DNA from: CAMLFJ01 sp035524955
GTDB taxonomy: Bacteria > Methylomirabilota > Methylomirabilia > Rokubacteriales > CSP1-6
Reading direction: 5' to 3'
Assembly (NCBI GenBank): GCA_035524955.1
Contig: DATLFG010000030.1
Coordinates: 33,524 to 97,523 of the forward strand
DNA length: 64,000 nt
Each line of letters starts with the position of its first letter. Positions within the stretch are counted from its first letter, which is position 1. Shown in pieces: positions 9,483 through 17,890 of this stretch. A program made the position numbers and the translations under genes. The notes under the pieces are model-generated. The model was not told the origin of the DNA and searched no databases. It was given only the letters and a program-made list of their open reading frames with translations.

Positions 9483-9566
9483 GGGGTCAGGTCTTACATT
9501 CCGACATTCGCTCGCGGCAGGCGTTGCCTCGCGCGGCGGAAATGTCGGAATGTAAGACCGGACCCC
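9483..9566. repeat. Long inverted repeat, REP/MITE-like palindromic element
   Basis: Two 26-base arms, 9483-9508 and 9541-9566, match at 25 of 26 positions and flank a 32-base GC-rich centre that itself can fold. The outer end begins GGGGTCAGGTCTTAC. It lies between two convergent stop codons (TAG 9474-9476 and TGA 9568-9570), so it may also end transcription both ways. GGGGTCAGGTCTT ends are typical of REP-like elements mobilised by tyrosine (RAYT) transposases; that link is from memory of the family and no transposase is in the window. Confidence 0.8.
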
Positions 9567-9567
9567 G

Positions 9568-10554
9568 TCAAGACCCCTGGCGGAGAATCTCGAGGAAGGT
9601 CTCGACGACGCGGGGGTCCCAGTAGCCGGCGTCGGTCTCGCGGATGAGCGTGGAGACCGCTTCCGAGCGTGGGAGCGCCACCTTGTACGGCCGCTCGGTG
9701 TGGAGCGCGTCGAAGACGTCCACCACGGAGATGATGCGGGCGCCGAGCGGGATCGTCTCGCCCTTGAGGCCGTCGGGGTAGCCCGAGCCGTCCCACTTCT
9801 CGTGATGGTGACGCATGATGGGGCGCACCAGCTCCATGCTGCGCAGGCCCAGGACGAGGTCGGAGCCCGCGCCCGGGTGCGCGCGGATCCGGTCGTACTC
9901 GATGGGATCGAGCGGGCCGGGCTTCAAGAGAATCCCGTCGGGCACCGAGATCTTGCCGAGGTCGTGGAGGTAGCCGCCCAGGCGCAGCGAGCGCACCATC
10001 TCCGGGTCGAGCCCGAGCGCCTCGCCCACCGCCACCGCGTACCGCGACAGCCGGTCGCAGTGGCCCAGGGTGTACGGATCGCGCGCTTCGATGGTGAGCG
10101 CCAGCGTGGTGATGACCGCCTCGGCGCGCTCGAGCTGGCTCAGCAGCAGCCGCACCCGCAGGAGCGCGGCCAGGCGCGTGCGCAGCTCGACGAACGCCAC
10201 CGGCTTGGTGAAGAAGTCGTCGGCCCCCGCGGCGAGCCCGGCCACCCGCGCCTCCAGGTCGCCGACTGCGGTGAGGATGACCACCGGCATCAGCTCGTAG
10301 CGCGGATCCGCCTTGAGCCGGGCGCAGAGCTCGATGCCGCTCATGGCCCCGAGATGCACGTCGGTAAGCACCAGGTCCGGGCTCACCACGTTCAGGGCGA
10401 GGAGCGCCTGCTCGGCGGAGGCGGCCATGAGCAGCCGGTAGCCGAGCGCGCCGAGGAGCCCCGAGAGGATGTCGCGGATGTGCGGGTCGTCCTCGACCAC
10501 CAGGATCGTCGGTCGATCGGGGGGCGAGGCCCCGAGATCGAGGCTAGCGCTCAT
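9568..10554 (-). CDS. Response regulator with HD-GYP output domain
   Basis: A 328-residue two-domain regulator of the RpfG type. Receiver residues 17-130: acidic pair Asp22/Asp23, phospho-acceptor Asp65 in LVLTDVHLG, and Lys in FTKPV. The output part has the HD metal site in YLHDLGKISVPDGIL and the second signature HHEKWDGSGYPDG, so cyclic-di-GMP phosphodiesterase activity is probable. No sensor kinase is adjacent. The ATG at 10554 lies inside the end of the upstream hydrolase gene (11-base overlap). The TGA is two bases from the inverted repeat at 9483-9566. Confidence 0.92.
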   Translation of the reverse strand: MSASLDLGASPPDRPTILVVEDDPHIRDILSGLLGALGYRLLMAASAEQALLALNVVSPDLVLTDVHLGAMSGIELCARLKADPRYELMPVVILTAVGDLEARVAGLAAGADDFFTKPVAFVELRTRLAALLRVRLLLSQLERAEAVITTLALTIEARDPYTLGHCDRLSRYAVAVGEALGLDPEMVRSLRLGGYLHDLGKISVPDGILLKPGPLDPIEYDRIRAHPGAGSDLVLGLRSMELVRPIMRHHHEKWDGSGYPDGLKGETIPLGARIISVVDVFDALHTERPYKVALPRSEAVSTLIRETDAGYWDPRVVETFLEILRQGS

Positions 10555-11383
10555 CGAGCGCGCGCTCCATCCACGCCAGCGTGTCCTTGAACGGTCGCTC
10601 CCAGCCCTCCTCCAGCATCAGCATGTGGGCGTGCCCCGCCGCCTCCTGGTACTCCGCGCGGTAGCGCGCGGCGATCCGGCGCTGGAGGGCGGCGGGCGTG
10701 ATGCGGTCGAGCTCCGCGCCCACCACCAGCGTGGGACACCGGATCGCGGCCGCGTCCACCGCGAGACCGCCCAGGGCCAGCTCGCGGGCGGCGCGGCCCG
10801 ACTCCGGCCCGAAGCGCGGGAAGGCCCAGTCCCGCTGCTCGGGCGTGAGCCCGTTGAGGAACAGGAAGTCGGCGTGGGCGCGGCTCGCAGTGAAGGCGCG
10901 GCCCGCGAGCATCGCCGGCACGTAGCGGGCCATGCGCGCGAGCACCGGCCACCCGATCGCGTTGATCCCGCGCGGCGGCGCGCTGGTGAGAAAGACCGCC
11001 GCCGCCACCCCGCCCCCCTCCGCGGCCTTCTGCGCGACCAGCCCGCCCATCGAGTGGCCGACGAGCACGGCCTCGCCGAGATGATCGAGGCAGCGCCGCA
11101 CGTCGGCGACGTAGTCGGCGAGGCTCACGCGCCCGAGCCCGCCGGGCGCCGGGCTCAGGCCGTGCCCGCGGAGGTCGAGCGCCCACGCGTCCCAGCCGGC
11201 CTGCGCGGCCGCGTAGAGGTAGCTGCGGAAGTACCAGCTCCCGCCCCACATGCCGTGGACGAAGAGCACGGAGCGGGAACGGGGCCGTCCGGCGGGGGCG
11301 GCGTGTTCGAGGCTGAGATCGGCGATGCGCTCGGTCAACGATCTGTCGTCCGCGGTGGAACCGGCTCGGCCATCATACGTCAA
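10544..11383 (-). CDS. Alpha/beta hydrolase
   Basis: A serine-hydrolase fold protein of up to 279 residues. Oxyanion region VLFVHGMWGGSW, nucleophile elbow VGHSMGGLVAQ, acid in VVGAELDRITP and catalytic His in EAAGHAHMLM are all present and ordered correctly. The open frame starts at TTG 11383; a second TTG at 11338 (before TERIADLS) is equally plausible, and neither has a clear ribosome site. The C-terminus overlaps the HD-GYP regulator gene by 11 bases, implying co-transcription. Substrate unknown. Confidence 0.82.
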   Translation of the reverse strand: MTYDGRAGSTADDRSLTERIADLSLEHAAPAGRPRSRSVLFVHGMWGGSWYFRSYLYAAAQAGWDAWALDLRGHGLSPAPGGLGRVSLADYVADVRRCLDHLGEAVLVGHSMGGLVAQKAAEGGGVAAAVFLTSAPPRGINAIGWPVLARMARYVPAMLAGRAFTASRAHADFLFLNGLTPEQRDWAFPRFGPESGRAARELALGGLAVDAAAIRCPTLVVGAELDRITPAALQRRIAARYRAEYQEAAGHAHMLMLEEGWERPFKDTLAWMERALDER

Positions 11384-11408
11384 CCCGAGGGCGAACGGGA
11401 CGGGCGAT

Positions 11409-12554
11409 TCAGCCGGCCGCGTTGAGGCGAACCGTCTCGACGACGAGCCCGGCGGTGAGCACGAGATCGCGGACGTCCACCCACTCGTTCACGGTGTGGA
11501 TCTCGCGCATGCCGCAGGCCAGGTTGGCGACCTCGAGACCGCGCTCCGCGAAGACATTGGCGTCCGAGCCGCCTCCGGTGCCGCGGGTGGCGCAGGACCG
11601 CCCCATCGCGCGGGCCGCCCCCTGCACCAGGCGGACGATGTCCGCCTCGTCGCGAACATCGAGCCGGGCGTACTGCCGGTCCACCTGGGCGTCCACGCGG
11701 GCCTCGTACTGCCGGTCACCCACCCGGACGCGGTGCCGGGCCGCCGCCTCGTCGAAGCAGCGCCGCATGTGCGCGGTCTGGGCCTCGAGCTTCTCCAGGC
11801 TCAAGCTGCGCGTCTCGCCCCGCACCGTCACCGCGGCGGGCACGATGTTGCCGGCGAGGCCGCCCTGGATGATGCCGAGGTTCGCGGTCGTCTCCGCGTC
11901 CAGGCGGCCGAGCTTCATCGCCGCGATCGCCTCCGACGCGACGCGGATCGCGCTCATCCCCTGTTCCGGGCAGATGCCCGCGTGGGCGGCCAGCCCGTGG
12001 ACCGTGAAGGTCAGGCGGTTGGCCGCGGGGGCGCGCGTGATCAGCTCGCAGACGCCGTCCACGTCCAGCACCAGGCCCCGCTTCGCGCGGAGGCGGCCGG
12101 TGTCGAAGTGCTTGGCGCCCAGCAGCCCGTACTCCTCGGAGATCGTGAGCACCACCTCGAGATCCCCGTGCGGCATCCGCTTCTCCCTGATGACGCGGAT
12201 CGCCTCCAGGATCGCCACCACCCCCGCCTTGTCGTCCCCGCCCAGCACGCTGGTGCCGTCGGTGCGTATCACGTCGCCCTCGACCACCGGGTGGATGGAC
12301 TCGGCCGGCCCGACCGTGTCCATGTGGCCCGAGAGCAGGAAGGGCGGCGCGCCCGGCGTGTTGCCGGGGAAGCGCGCGAGCAGGTTGCCCGTGTCACCGC
12401 CGATCTTCTCCCCCGCCCCGTCCGCCTCGACGCTCGCGCCCATGCCCTTGAGGATGCTCTCGAGCCGCCGCGCGATGGTGCCCTCGCGCTTGGAGGGGCT
12501 CGAGATGGACACCAGCTCCAGAAACTCGTCCTTGAGCCGCGCCGCGTTGATCAT
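11409..12554 (-). CDS. M20 family metallopeptidase, PepT-like
   Basis: A 381-residue zinc exopeptidase of the M20 family, similar to tripeptidase T-like proteins. The metal ligands are seen in order: LSGHMDTVGP (His and Asp), LGGDDKAGVV (bridging Asp), ISEEYGLLGAK (catalytic Glu and ligand), and the late His in GMREIHTVNEW. The dimerisation lid domain lies in the middle. Likely a cytoplasmic di- or tripeptidase. Start ATG 12554 overlaps the TGA of the upstream hydrolase (ATGA). With TatD and TldE/TldD upstream it forms a run of peptide- and nucleic-acid-processing enzymes. Confidence 0.88.
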   Translation of the reverse strand: MINAARLKDEFLELVSISSPSKREGTIARRLESILKGMGASVEADGAGEKIGGDTGNLLARFPGNTPGAPPFLLSGHMDTVGPAESIHPVVEGDVIRTDGTSVLGGDDKAGVVAILEAIRVIREKRMPHGDLEVVLTISEEYGLLGAKHFDTGRLRAKRGLVLDVDGVCELITRAPAANRLTFTVHGLAAHAGICPEQGMSAIRVASEAIAAMKLGRLDAETTANLGIIQGGLAGNIVPAAVTVRGETRSLSLEKLEAQTAHMRRCFDEAAARHRVRVGDRQYEARVDAQVDRQYARLDVRDEADIVRLVQGAARAMGRSCATRGTGGGSDANVFAERGLEVANLACGMREIHTVNEWVDVRDLVLTAGLVVETVRLNAAG

Positions 12555-13303
12555 CGGAGGCGTCCCGTCGAGGCGGTCCGGCCCGCGGGGGCCGCGAGGG
12601 GTAGATGGGCGAGCAGCCAGCGGCGGCTCTCCTCGATCGCCTCCAGCCGGTGGGGCGCCTCGGTGAGGCGGTGATCGGCGCCCGCAATCACGCGCAGGCG
12701 CTTCGGGTCGCGCGCGCGATCGAGGAGGGCGCGGCCGTGCCCGGGCGGCACCACCTCGTCGCGGTCGGCCTGGATGACGAGCACACGCGCGACGCCGGCG
12801 GGCGCCTCGGCCCGCATCCCTCGCTCGACCTCGGCGACGAGGGCCGCGCCCGCCTCGCCCGGATCGGCATGGGCCAGCTCGCGCAGCGCGGCGGGGGCGT
12901 TCCAGGTCACCACCGGCAGCGGCGTGCCCGGTGCGACGCGGCTCGCCGCCCAGAGGGCGACGTACCCGCCGAGGCTCGATCCCAGCAGCCCGAACCGGCC
13001 GTCGAGCTCCGGCCACCCCCCGAGATGGCCCAGGACCGCTTCCAGGTCCTCGACCCGGGTCTCGATGGTGGCATCGCGCGGGAGCCCGTCGGATTCCCCG
13101 CTGCCCCGGAAGTCGAAGCGCGCCAGCGCGAGGCCGGCCGCGGGCAGCTCGCCTCCGAGCTGCCGGTACTTGTCGCTGTGCTTGGAGGCGCCCATGCCGT
13201 GACAGGCGATCACGCAGGGGCACGGGAGATCGTCGTCGGGCGCGTGGAGCACCCCGGCCACCCGGGCGGCGCCGACGGCCACCGTGAAGCGCCGTTCGCT
13301 CAC
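12551..13303 (-). CDS. Alpha/beta hydrolase (dienelactone-hydrolase-like)
   Basis: A 250-residue hydrolase. It has VIACHGMGASKHS for the oxyanion region, LGSSLGGYVAL as nucleophile elbow, QADRDEVVPP for the acid and GADHRLTEAP for the catalytic His. The pattern is that of S9/BAAT-like acyl hydrolases acting on small esters or peptides. Start GTG 13303 overlaps the stop of tatD as GTGA, and the TGA overlaps the M20 start. The high degree of overlap points to one transcript from the tldD promoter. Confidence 0.82.
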   Translation of the reverse strand: MSERRFTVAVGAARVAGVLHAPDDDLPCPCVIACHGMGASKHSDKYRQLGGELPAAGLALARFDFRGSGESDGLPRDATIETRVEDLEAVLGHLGGWPELDGRFGLLGSSLGGYVALWAASRVAPGTPLPVVTWNAPAALRELAHADPGEAGAALVAEVERGMRAEAPAGVARVLVIQADRDEVVPPGHGRALLDRARDPKRLRVIAGADHRLTEAPHRLEAIEESRRWLLAHLPLAAPAGRTASTGRLR

Positions 13304-14082
13304 GTCCACACGATGTCGAAGACGCGGCAGGTGTTGACGGTGAGCTGGTACATCGCCTCGTCCACCGGCAACCGCTTGATCTTCGCCACTTCTTCCGCCA
13401 CCCGCGCGACCAGCCACGGCCCCGAGGTGACGTTCTCGAACTCGCCCTGGTACTGCCAGGGCGCGTCGCTCTCGACCAGCAGCGACTCGATCGGCACGCG
13501 CTCGACCATCTCGCGGTCGCGGTCGCGGTAGACGAGATCCGGCGTGACCGAGACGAGGTAGCCTGCGTCCACGATCTCGCCCGTCACCTCCGCCGAGGCC
13601 TTGTGCCAGTGGAAGACCGCCCGCTCCACCCCACGCCGCTTGAGGATCGCCAGCGCGTCCGCCGCCGCCCCGTGGGGCGCGTGGACGATGACCGGCAGGT
13701 CGTAGCGGCGGGCCAGGTCGGCCAGGCGCCCGAGGCGCTCGCGCCCCTCGCGGCGGACCGCATCCGGGTCGGTGGTCGCGCCAAGCCCGTACCACGGCAG
13801 TCCCACCTCGCCGACCGCGACGAGCCGTGCGTGATTGGCGTGGATCTGCCGCTCCACCACGTCCAGATCCTCGCGGGTGAGCTTCCACTCGGGATGGAAG
13901 CCCAGGGCCGGCCACACCGCCTTGCTGTTCTCCGCGGCGGCCTGCAGCGTGCGCTCGTTGGTGGCGAGGTCGCAGCCGACCGCCACCGCGCCCCAGACGT
14001 TGTGCTCGGTCGCGCGGATGACGGTGCCGCGGACGTCCGCGAAGGCCGGGTCGTGCAGGTGACAGTGGCTGTCGATGATCAT
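13300..14082 (-). CDS. tatD: TatD-family metal-dependent hydrolase
   Basis: A 260-residue amidohydrolase-fold protein. It opens with MIIDSHCHLHDP (metal-binding HxH), has VAVGEVGLPWYG (bridging Glu), then VIVHAPHG and LLVESDAPW (late His and Asp ligands). TatD enzymes are 3'-5' exonucleases or DNases in known bacteria, but distant members differ; GLPWYG instead of GLD(Y/F) marks this as a divergent branch. ATG 14082 overlaps the tldE stop as ATGA. Confidence 0.87.
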   Translation of the reverse strand: MIIDSHCHLHDPAFADVRGTVIRATEHNVWGAVAVGCDLATNERTLQAAAENSKAVWPALGFHPEWKLTREDLDVVERQIHANHARLVAVGEVGLPWYGLGATTDPDAVRREGRERLGRLADLARRYDLPVIVHAPHGAAADALAILKRRGVERAVFHWHKASAEVTGEIVDAGYLVSVTPDLVYRDRDREMVERVPIESLLVESDAPWQYQGEFENVTSGPWLVARVAEEVAKIKRLPVDEAMYQLTVNTCRVFDIVWT

Positions 14083-15413
14083 GAGCCGGCCACCGTCATC
14101 CGGCCGATGAGGAGCGTCGGCGCGGACGTGCGGTCCCGGAATACCAGATCGTTGCCGACACCTTCCACCGCGTGAAACATGTCGAGCAGGTTGCCCGCGA
14201 TCGTGATCTCCTCCACCGGGTAGGCGAGCTCGCCGTTCTCGATCCAGAGCCCCGCCGCCCCGCGCGAGTAGTCCCCGGTGACCCCGTTGACCCCGAAGCC
14301 GATCAGCTCGGTGACGTAAAGGCCGTTCTTCACGCTCCGGATCAGCTCCCCCGGATCGTGGTCGCCCGCCGCGAGATGGAGATTGGTGGTGGACACGGTC
14401 ACCCCGCTGCCGTCGCGGGCCGCGTGGTGAGTGGAGGGCAGCCCGAGCTTCCGGCCGCTGTAGGTGTCGAGCAGGTACGAGCGCAGCACGCCCTGGTCGA
14501 CGACCACGGTGCGGCGCACCGGGAGTCCCTCGCCGTCGAACGGGCGCGAGCCGAGGGCGCCCGGAATGCTCCCGTCGTCCACGATGGTCACCGACGGCGC
14601 CGCGACGCGCTCGCCCAGCCTGCCCACCAGGAAGGAGGCGCGCCGGTAGAGCGCGGGGCCGGCGACGGCGCCCGCGATGTGCCGCACGAGGCCGGCCGCC
14701 ATCTCCGGGTCGAAGATCACCGGCACCTCCGCGGTCTTCACCCGCCGCGCGCCGAGCCGGCGCACCGCGCGCCGCGCCGCGATGCGCCCGATCTCCTCCG
14801 GCGCCTCGAGCCGCGCGCGCTTGCGGGTGACGTGGTACCAGGAATCGCGCTGCATCTCGCCGTTCTCGGTCGCCACCGGGGAGACCGAGAGGCTGAACGA
14901 GGACGTCTGGTACTCGCCCGCGAACCCGTGGCTGGTGGCGTAGGCGTAGCGCGCGCGCCGGTCGCCGAAATCGCCACCCTCGGAGTTGGTGATGCGGGGA
15001 TCGGCTCCGAGCGCCGCCGCCTCGCCGCGACGGGCCAGCTCGATCTTCTCCTCGGGGCTGAGGTCATGGCCGCTCGTGTCGCGCAGGTCGAGGTCCGGGA
15101 CGTGTCGGGCCAGCTCGGCGGCCTCGGGCAGGCCGCCCATCTCGTCCGGGCTCGTGATCCGCGCGAGCGACACCGCCTCGTCCACCAGGCGCGCCACCGA
15201 CTCCGGCGAGAGATCGGACGTGGAGGCGGCCGCGACCGACTTGCCCACGAAGACCCGCAGCGCCATGTGCTGCTCGCGGGCGTGCTTGACGGTGTCCACC
15301 TGACCCAGGCGCACCTGGGCCGCGAACGACTGTTCCTCCACCACGAAGGCGTCGGCGGCGGTCGCGCCCCGGCGCGAGGCCTGCTGCAGGAGATCGGCGA
15401 GCAGCTCGCGCAT
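14079..15413 (-). CDS. pmbA: TldE/PmbA subunit of the TldD/TldE metalloprotease
   Basis: A 444-residue TldD/PmbA family protein without the HExxxH zinc motif, so it is the non-catalytic partner TldE. N-terminal half has RVFVGKSVAAASTSDLS; the C-terminal half has the family's strand-rich repeats, FDGEGLPVRRTVVVDQG and GVTGDYSRGAAGLWIENG. In E. coli the pair processes microcin B17 and degrades CcdA; the general role is digestion of unfolded peptides inside the complex. Start ATG 15413 lies five bases after the tldD stop. Confidence 0.93.
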   Translation of the reverse strand: MRELLADLLQQASRRGATAADAFVVEEQSFAAQVRLGQVDTVKHAREQHMALRVFVGKSVAAASTSDLSPESVARLVDEAVSLARITSPDEMGGLPEAAELARHVPDLDLRDTSGHDLSPEEKIELARRGEAAALGADPRITNSEGGDFGDRRARYAYATSHGFAGEYQTSSFSLSVSPVATENGEMQRDSWYHVTRKRARLEAPEEIGRIAARRAVRRLGARRVKTAEVPVIFDPEMAAGLVRHIAGAVAGPALYRRASFLVGRLGERVAAPSVTIVDDGSIPGALGSRPFDGEGLPVRRTVVVDQGVLRSYLLDTYSGRKLGLPSTHHAARDGSGVTVSTTNLHLAAGDHDPGELIRSVKNGLYVTELIGFGVNGVTGDYSRGAAGLWIENGELAYPVEEITIAGNLLDMFHAVEGVGNDLVFRDRTSAPTLLIGRMTVAGS

Positions 15414-15418
15414 GCGCC

Positions 15419-16855
15419 TCAGACCTGGGTCCCGCCGACCGTCATGCGATCGATGCGGATGGTCGGCAGGCCCACGCCCACCGGGACCGATTGACCGTCC
15501 TTGCCGCAGGTGCCCACGCCCTCGTCGAGCGCGAGATCGTGGCCGACGCGGCTCACCCGGGTCAGCGCCTCCGGTCCATTGCCGATCAGCGTCGCGCCCT
15601 TCACCGGGCGCGTCACGCGGCCGTCCTCGATCAGGTAGGCCTCGCTCGCCGAGAACACGAAGCGCCCGTTGGTGATGTCCACCTGGCCGCCGCCGAAGTT
15701 CACCGCGTAGAGCCCCCTGGACACGCCGCGGATGATGTCGGCGGGCTCGTCCTCGCCCGCCAGCATGAAGGTATTGGTCATGCGCGGCATCGGGGGATGC
15801 GCGTAGGACTCGCGCCGCCCGTTGCCGGTGACCTCCATGCCCATGAGCCGCGAGTTGAGCCGGTCTTGGAGGTACCCGCGCAGGACGCCCTTCTCGATCA
15901 GCACGTTCCTCCGGGTGGGCACACCCTCGTCGTCCACGTTGAGCGAGCCGCGGCGGTTCCGGATCGTGCCGTCGTCCACCACCGTCACCAGCTCCGAGGC
16001 CACCGGCTGGCCGAGCCGGCCCGAGAACGCCGAGGTCTTCTTGCGGTTGAAGTCTCCCTCGAGGCCGTGGCCCACCGCTTCGTGGAGCAGGATGCCGGGC
16101 CAGCCGGGCCCGAGCACCACCGTCATCTCCCCCGCGGGCGCGGCCACCGCATCGAGCTTCATGAGGGCCTGGCGCACCGCCTCGCCGGTGAAGCGCTTCC
16201 AGCGATCCTGATCGAGGAAGAAGTCGAAGGCGACCCGCCCGCCTCCGCCGTAGCTGCCGATCTCGCGCTTGGCCCCGTTCTCCACGATCACCGTGATGTT
16301 GAGCCGCGTCAGCGGGCGCACGTCGCCGACCGTCCAGCCCGACGGGGTCGCGATCATGACCACCACTTCCTCGCTGCCGAGGGTGGCGATCACCTGGCGC
16401 ACGCGCGGATCGAGGCCGCGGGCCTCCGCGTCCATCCGCCCCAGCAGCGCGAGCTTGCGGTCCAGATCGGCCGAGGTGGGGGGCTCGGCCAGCGTGTAGA
16501 GATCGTGGGGGGCGCCGTCACCGCCGACCGCCACCACCGCCGAGGTCGAGGAGCGGTCGGCGATCGCGCGCGCCTGGCGCGCCGCCTCCTCGAGATTCGG
16601 CAAGGCCAGGTCGTCGGTATGGGCGTAGCCGGTGCGCTCGCCGGACTGGGCCCGGAGGCCGGCCCCCTGGCTCACGTGCCGGGCCGCCTTCTTCACCGAG
16701 CCCTCCTCCAGCACGAGCTCCTCGCTGATCCGGTACTCGAGGAAGAGATCCGCGTGGTCCACGCGGCCGGCCAGCGTGGAGCCGAGCAGCCGCTCCATGG
16801 TCCCCGCGTTGAGGCCGAACCGGTCGGCGAAGAAGCGCTCGGGGCGCGCTAGCAT
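15419..16855 (-). CDS. tldD: TldD zinc-protease subunit
   Basis: A 478-residue protein carrying the active-site LLHEAVGHGLEGD (HExxxH) near residue 260, which distinguishes it from TldE. Other conserved blocks are TGNGRRESYAHPPMPRMTN and the closing CGKDGQSVPVG. It forms the catalytic half of the heterodimeric TldD/TldE protease with the gene downstream. ATG 16855 has AAGGAGA seven bases upstream and a candidate extended -10 element at 16888-16896, so it probably begins the seven-gene leftward operon that ends with the HD-GYP regulator. Confidence 0.95.
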   Translation of the reverse strand: MLARPERFFADRFGLNAGTMERLLGSTLAGRVDHADLFLEYRISEELVLEEGSVKKAARHVSQGAGLRAQSGERTGYAHTDDLALPNLEEAARQARAIADRSSTSAVVAVGGDGAPHDLYTLAEPPTSADLDRKLALLGRMDAEARGLDPRVRQVIATLGSEEVVVMIATPSGWTVGDVRPLTRLNITVIVENGAKREIGSYGGGGRVAFDFFLDQDRWKRFTGEAVRQALMKLDAVAAPAGEMTVVLGPGWPGILLHEAVGHGLEGDFNRKKTSAFSGRLGQPVASELVTVVDDGTIRNRRGSLNVDDEGVPTRRNVLIEKGVLRGYLQDRLNSRLMGMEVTGNGRRESYAHPPMPRMTNTFMLAGEDEPADIIRGVSRGLYAVNFGGGQVDITNGRFVFSASEAYLIEDGRVTRPVKGATLIGNGPEALTRVSRVGHDLALDEGVGTCGKDGQSVPVGVGLPTIRIDRMTVGGTQV

Positions 16856-16887
16856 GTTCGTCTCCTTGGCAGTCTCAAAGGGGCTTC

Positions 16888-16896
16888 ATCCTAGCA
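16888..16896 (-). promoter_or_regulatory. Candidate extended -10 element for the tldD operon (TGCTAGGAT)
   Basis: Minus-strand TG-C-TAGGAT places a transcription start about 25 bases before the tldD ATG. No convincing -35 is visible. The rest of 16897-17024 has one GC-rich hairpin (16996-17018) and nothing else I recognise. Confidence 0.45.
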
Positions 16897-17024
16897 TCGG
16901 CTCCAGGAGGGACCCCCATGTTTAGTACCTGCTTCGATGCACGGTGAGACGTCGCGTGCGACTGTTGCGATTATCTCAGATGTGTCCACGTCTTGCCCGC
17001 GGCGCGCTGAGCCGCGGGTCGACA

Positions 17025-17831
17025 TCAGTCGCGCGCGTCGAGGGCTTCCTGCACCAGCTCGTGCAGCCGTCTCAGCCCGATCAGCAGCGACGGGCCCGGG
17101 CTCAGGATGTCGGCGCCGTCCATCTCGTGGATGCGGCCGCCGCGCACCGCGCTGATCCGGTCCCAGCCCGGGCGGGCCGCGATCGCCGCGAGATCGGCCG
17201 GCTTGCCGCACCACGACGCGACGATCACCTGCGGGTCCCGCCGGACGACCTCGGCGGGATCCACCACGCGCTCGCGCGCGTTCGTGCGGTCCCGGCGATC
17301 GGCGAAGACGTCGCGCCCGCCCGCGACCTCGATCAGCTCCGACACCCAGCGGATGCCCGCGATGAGCGGCTCGTGCCACTCCTCGAAGTAGACCCGCGGC
17401 CGGTCCGGCCACACCCGCGAGAACTCCCGTACCTGGGTGATCTCGTCGCGCATGTCGAGGACCAGCGCGCGGGCCGCCGGCTCGGTCCCGAGCAGGCCGC
17501 CCACCGTGAGGATCGTCCGCATGACGTCTTCGACCGAGCGCGGGTTGGTGCAGAACACCGGCAACCCCGCCCGGATCAGCTCCGCGCTGACGTCGGCCTG
17601 CAGATCGGAGAACGCGAGGACCAGGTCCGGCTCGAGCCCGAGGATCCGGTCGACGCGAAACGTCGTGAAGCCGCCGACGCGCGGCTTGGCCGCGGCCTCC
17701 GGGGGCCGCCGCGCGGTGCCGGGCACGCCCACCACCCGCTCCCCCGCGCCGAGCGCGTAGCAGATCTCGACGTGCTCGGCGCTCAGGCAGACGATGCGGC
17801 GCGGGAACCCGACCGGGGACTTGCCGTACAC
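17025..17831 (-). CDS. Cobalamin-binding/BtuF-like periplasmic-binding-fold protein
   Basis: A 268-residue protein of the TroA/BtuF class III binding-protein fold: RRIVCLSAEHVEICYALG starts lobe one, VGVPGTARRP and GLEPDLVLAFSDLQ are typical BtuF-like blocks, and YFEEWHEPLIAGIRW resembles the lobe-two ligand region. The only ordinary start near the first strand is GTG 17831, and no signal peptide precedes it, so it may be cytoplasmic. No ABC permease or ATPase is adjacent. Cobalamin is a fair guess, in line with the B12-dependent MetH in the window, but iron-chelate binding is possible. Confidence 0.75.
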   Translation of the reverse strand: MYGKSPVGFPRRIVCLSAEHVEICYALGAGERVVGVPGTARRPPEAAAKPRVGGFTTFRVDRILGLEPDLVLAFSDLQADVSAELIRAGLPVFCTNPRSVEDVMRTILTVGGLLGTEPAARALVLDMRDEITQVREFSRVWPDRPRVYFEEWHEPLIAGIRWVSELIEVAGGRDVFADRRDRTNARERVVDPAEVVRRDPQVIVASWCGKPADLAAIAARPGWDRISAVRGGRIHEMDGADILSPGPSLLIGLRRLHELVQEALDARD

Positions 17832-17849
17832 GAGGCTTTCACTCCCGCG

Positions 17850-17890
17850 CCTCACCTGCCCTCTCCCCGGAGGGGAGGAGGGGGGTGAGG
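17850..17890. repeat. GC-rich palindrome of the CCTCTCCCC/GGGGAG family
   Basis: CCTCACC...CCCTCTCCCC, short loop, AGGGGAGG...GGTGAGG forms a long hairpin that fills the space between the M20 amidohydrolase stop (17891) and the next gene. Similar hairpins are at 22019-22040, 27039-27061 and 45494-45516. It could weaken read-through. Confidence 0.75.

Noticed and set aside
16996..17018. Intrinsic terminator CCCGCGGC/GCCGCGGG after the BtuF-like gene
   Set aside because: Perfect eight-base stem but no U-tract on either strand; left as a hairpin of unknown use.
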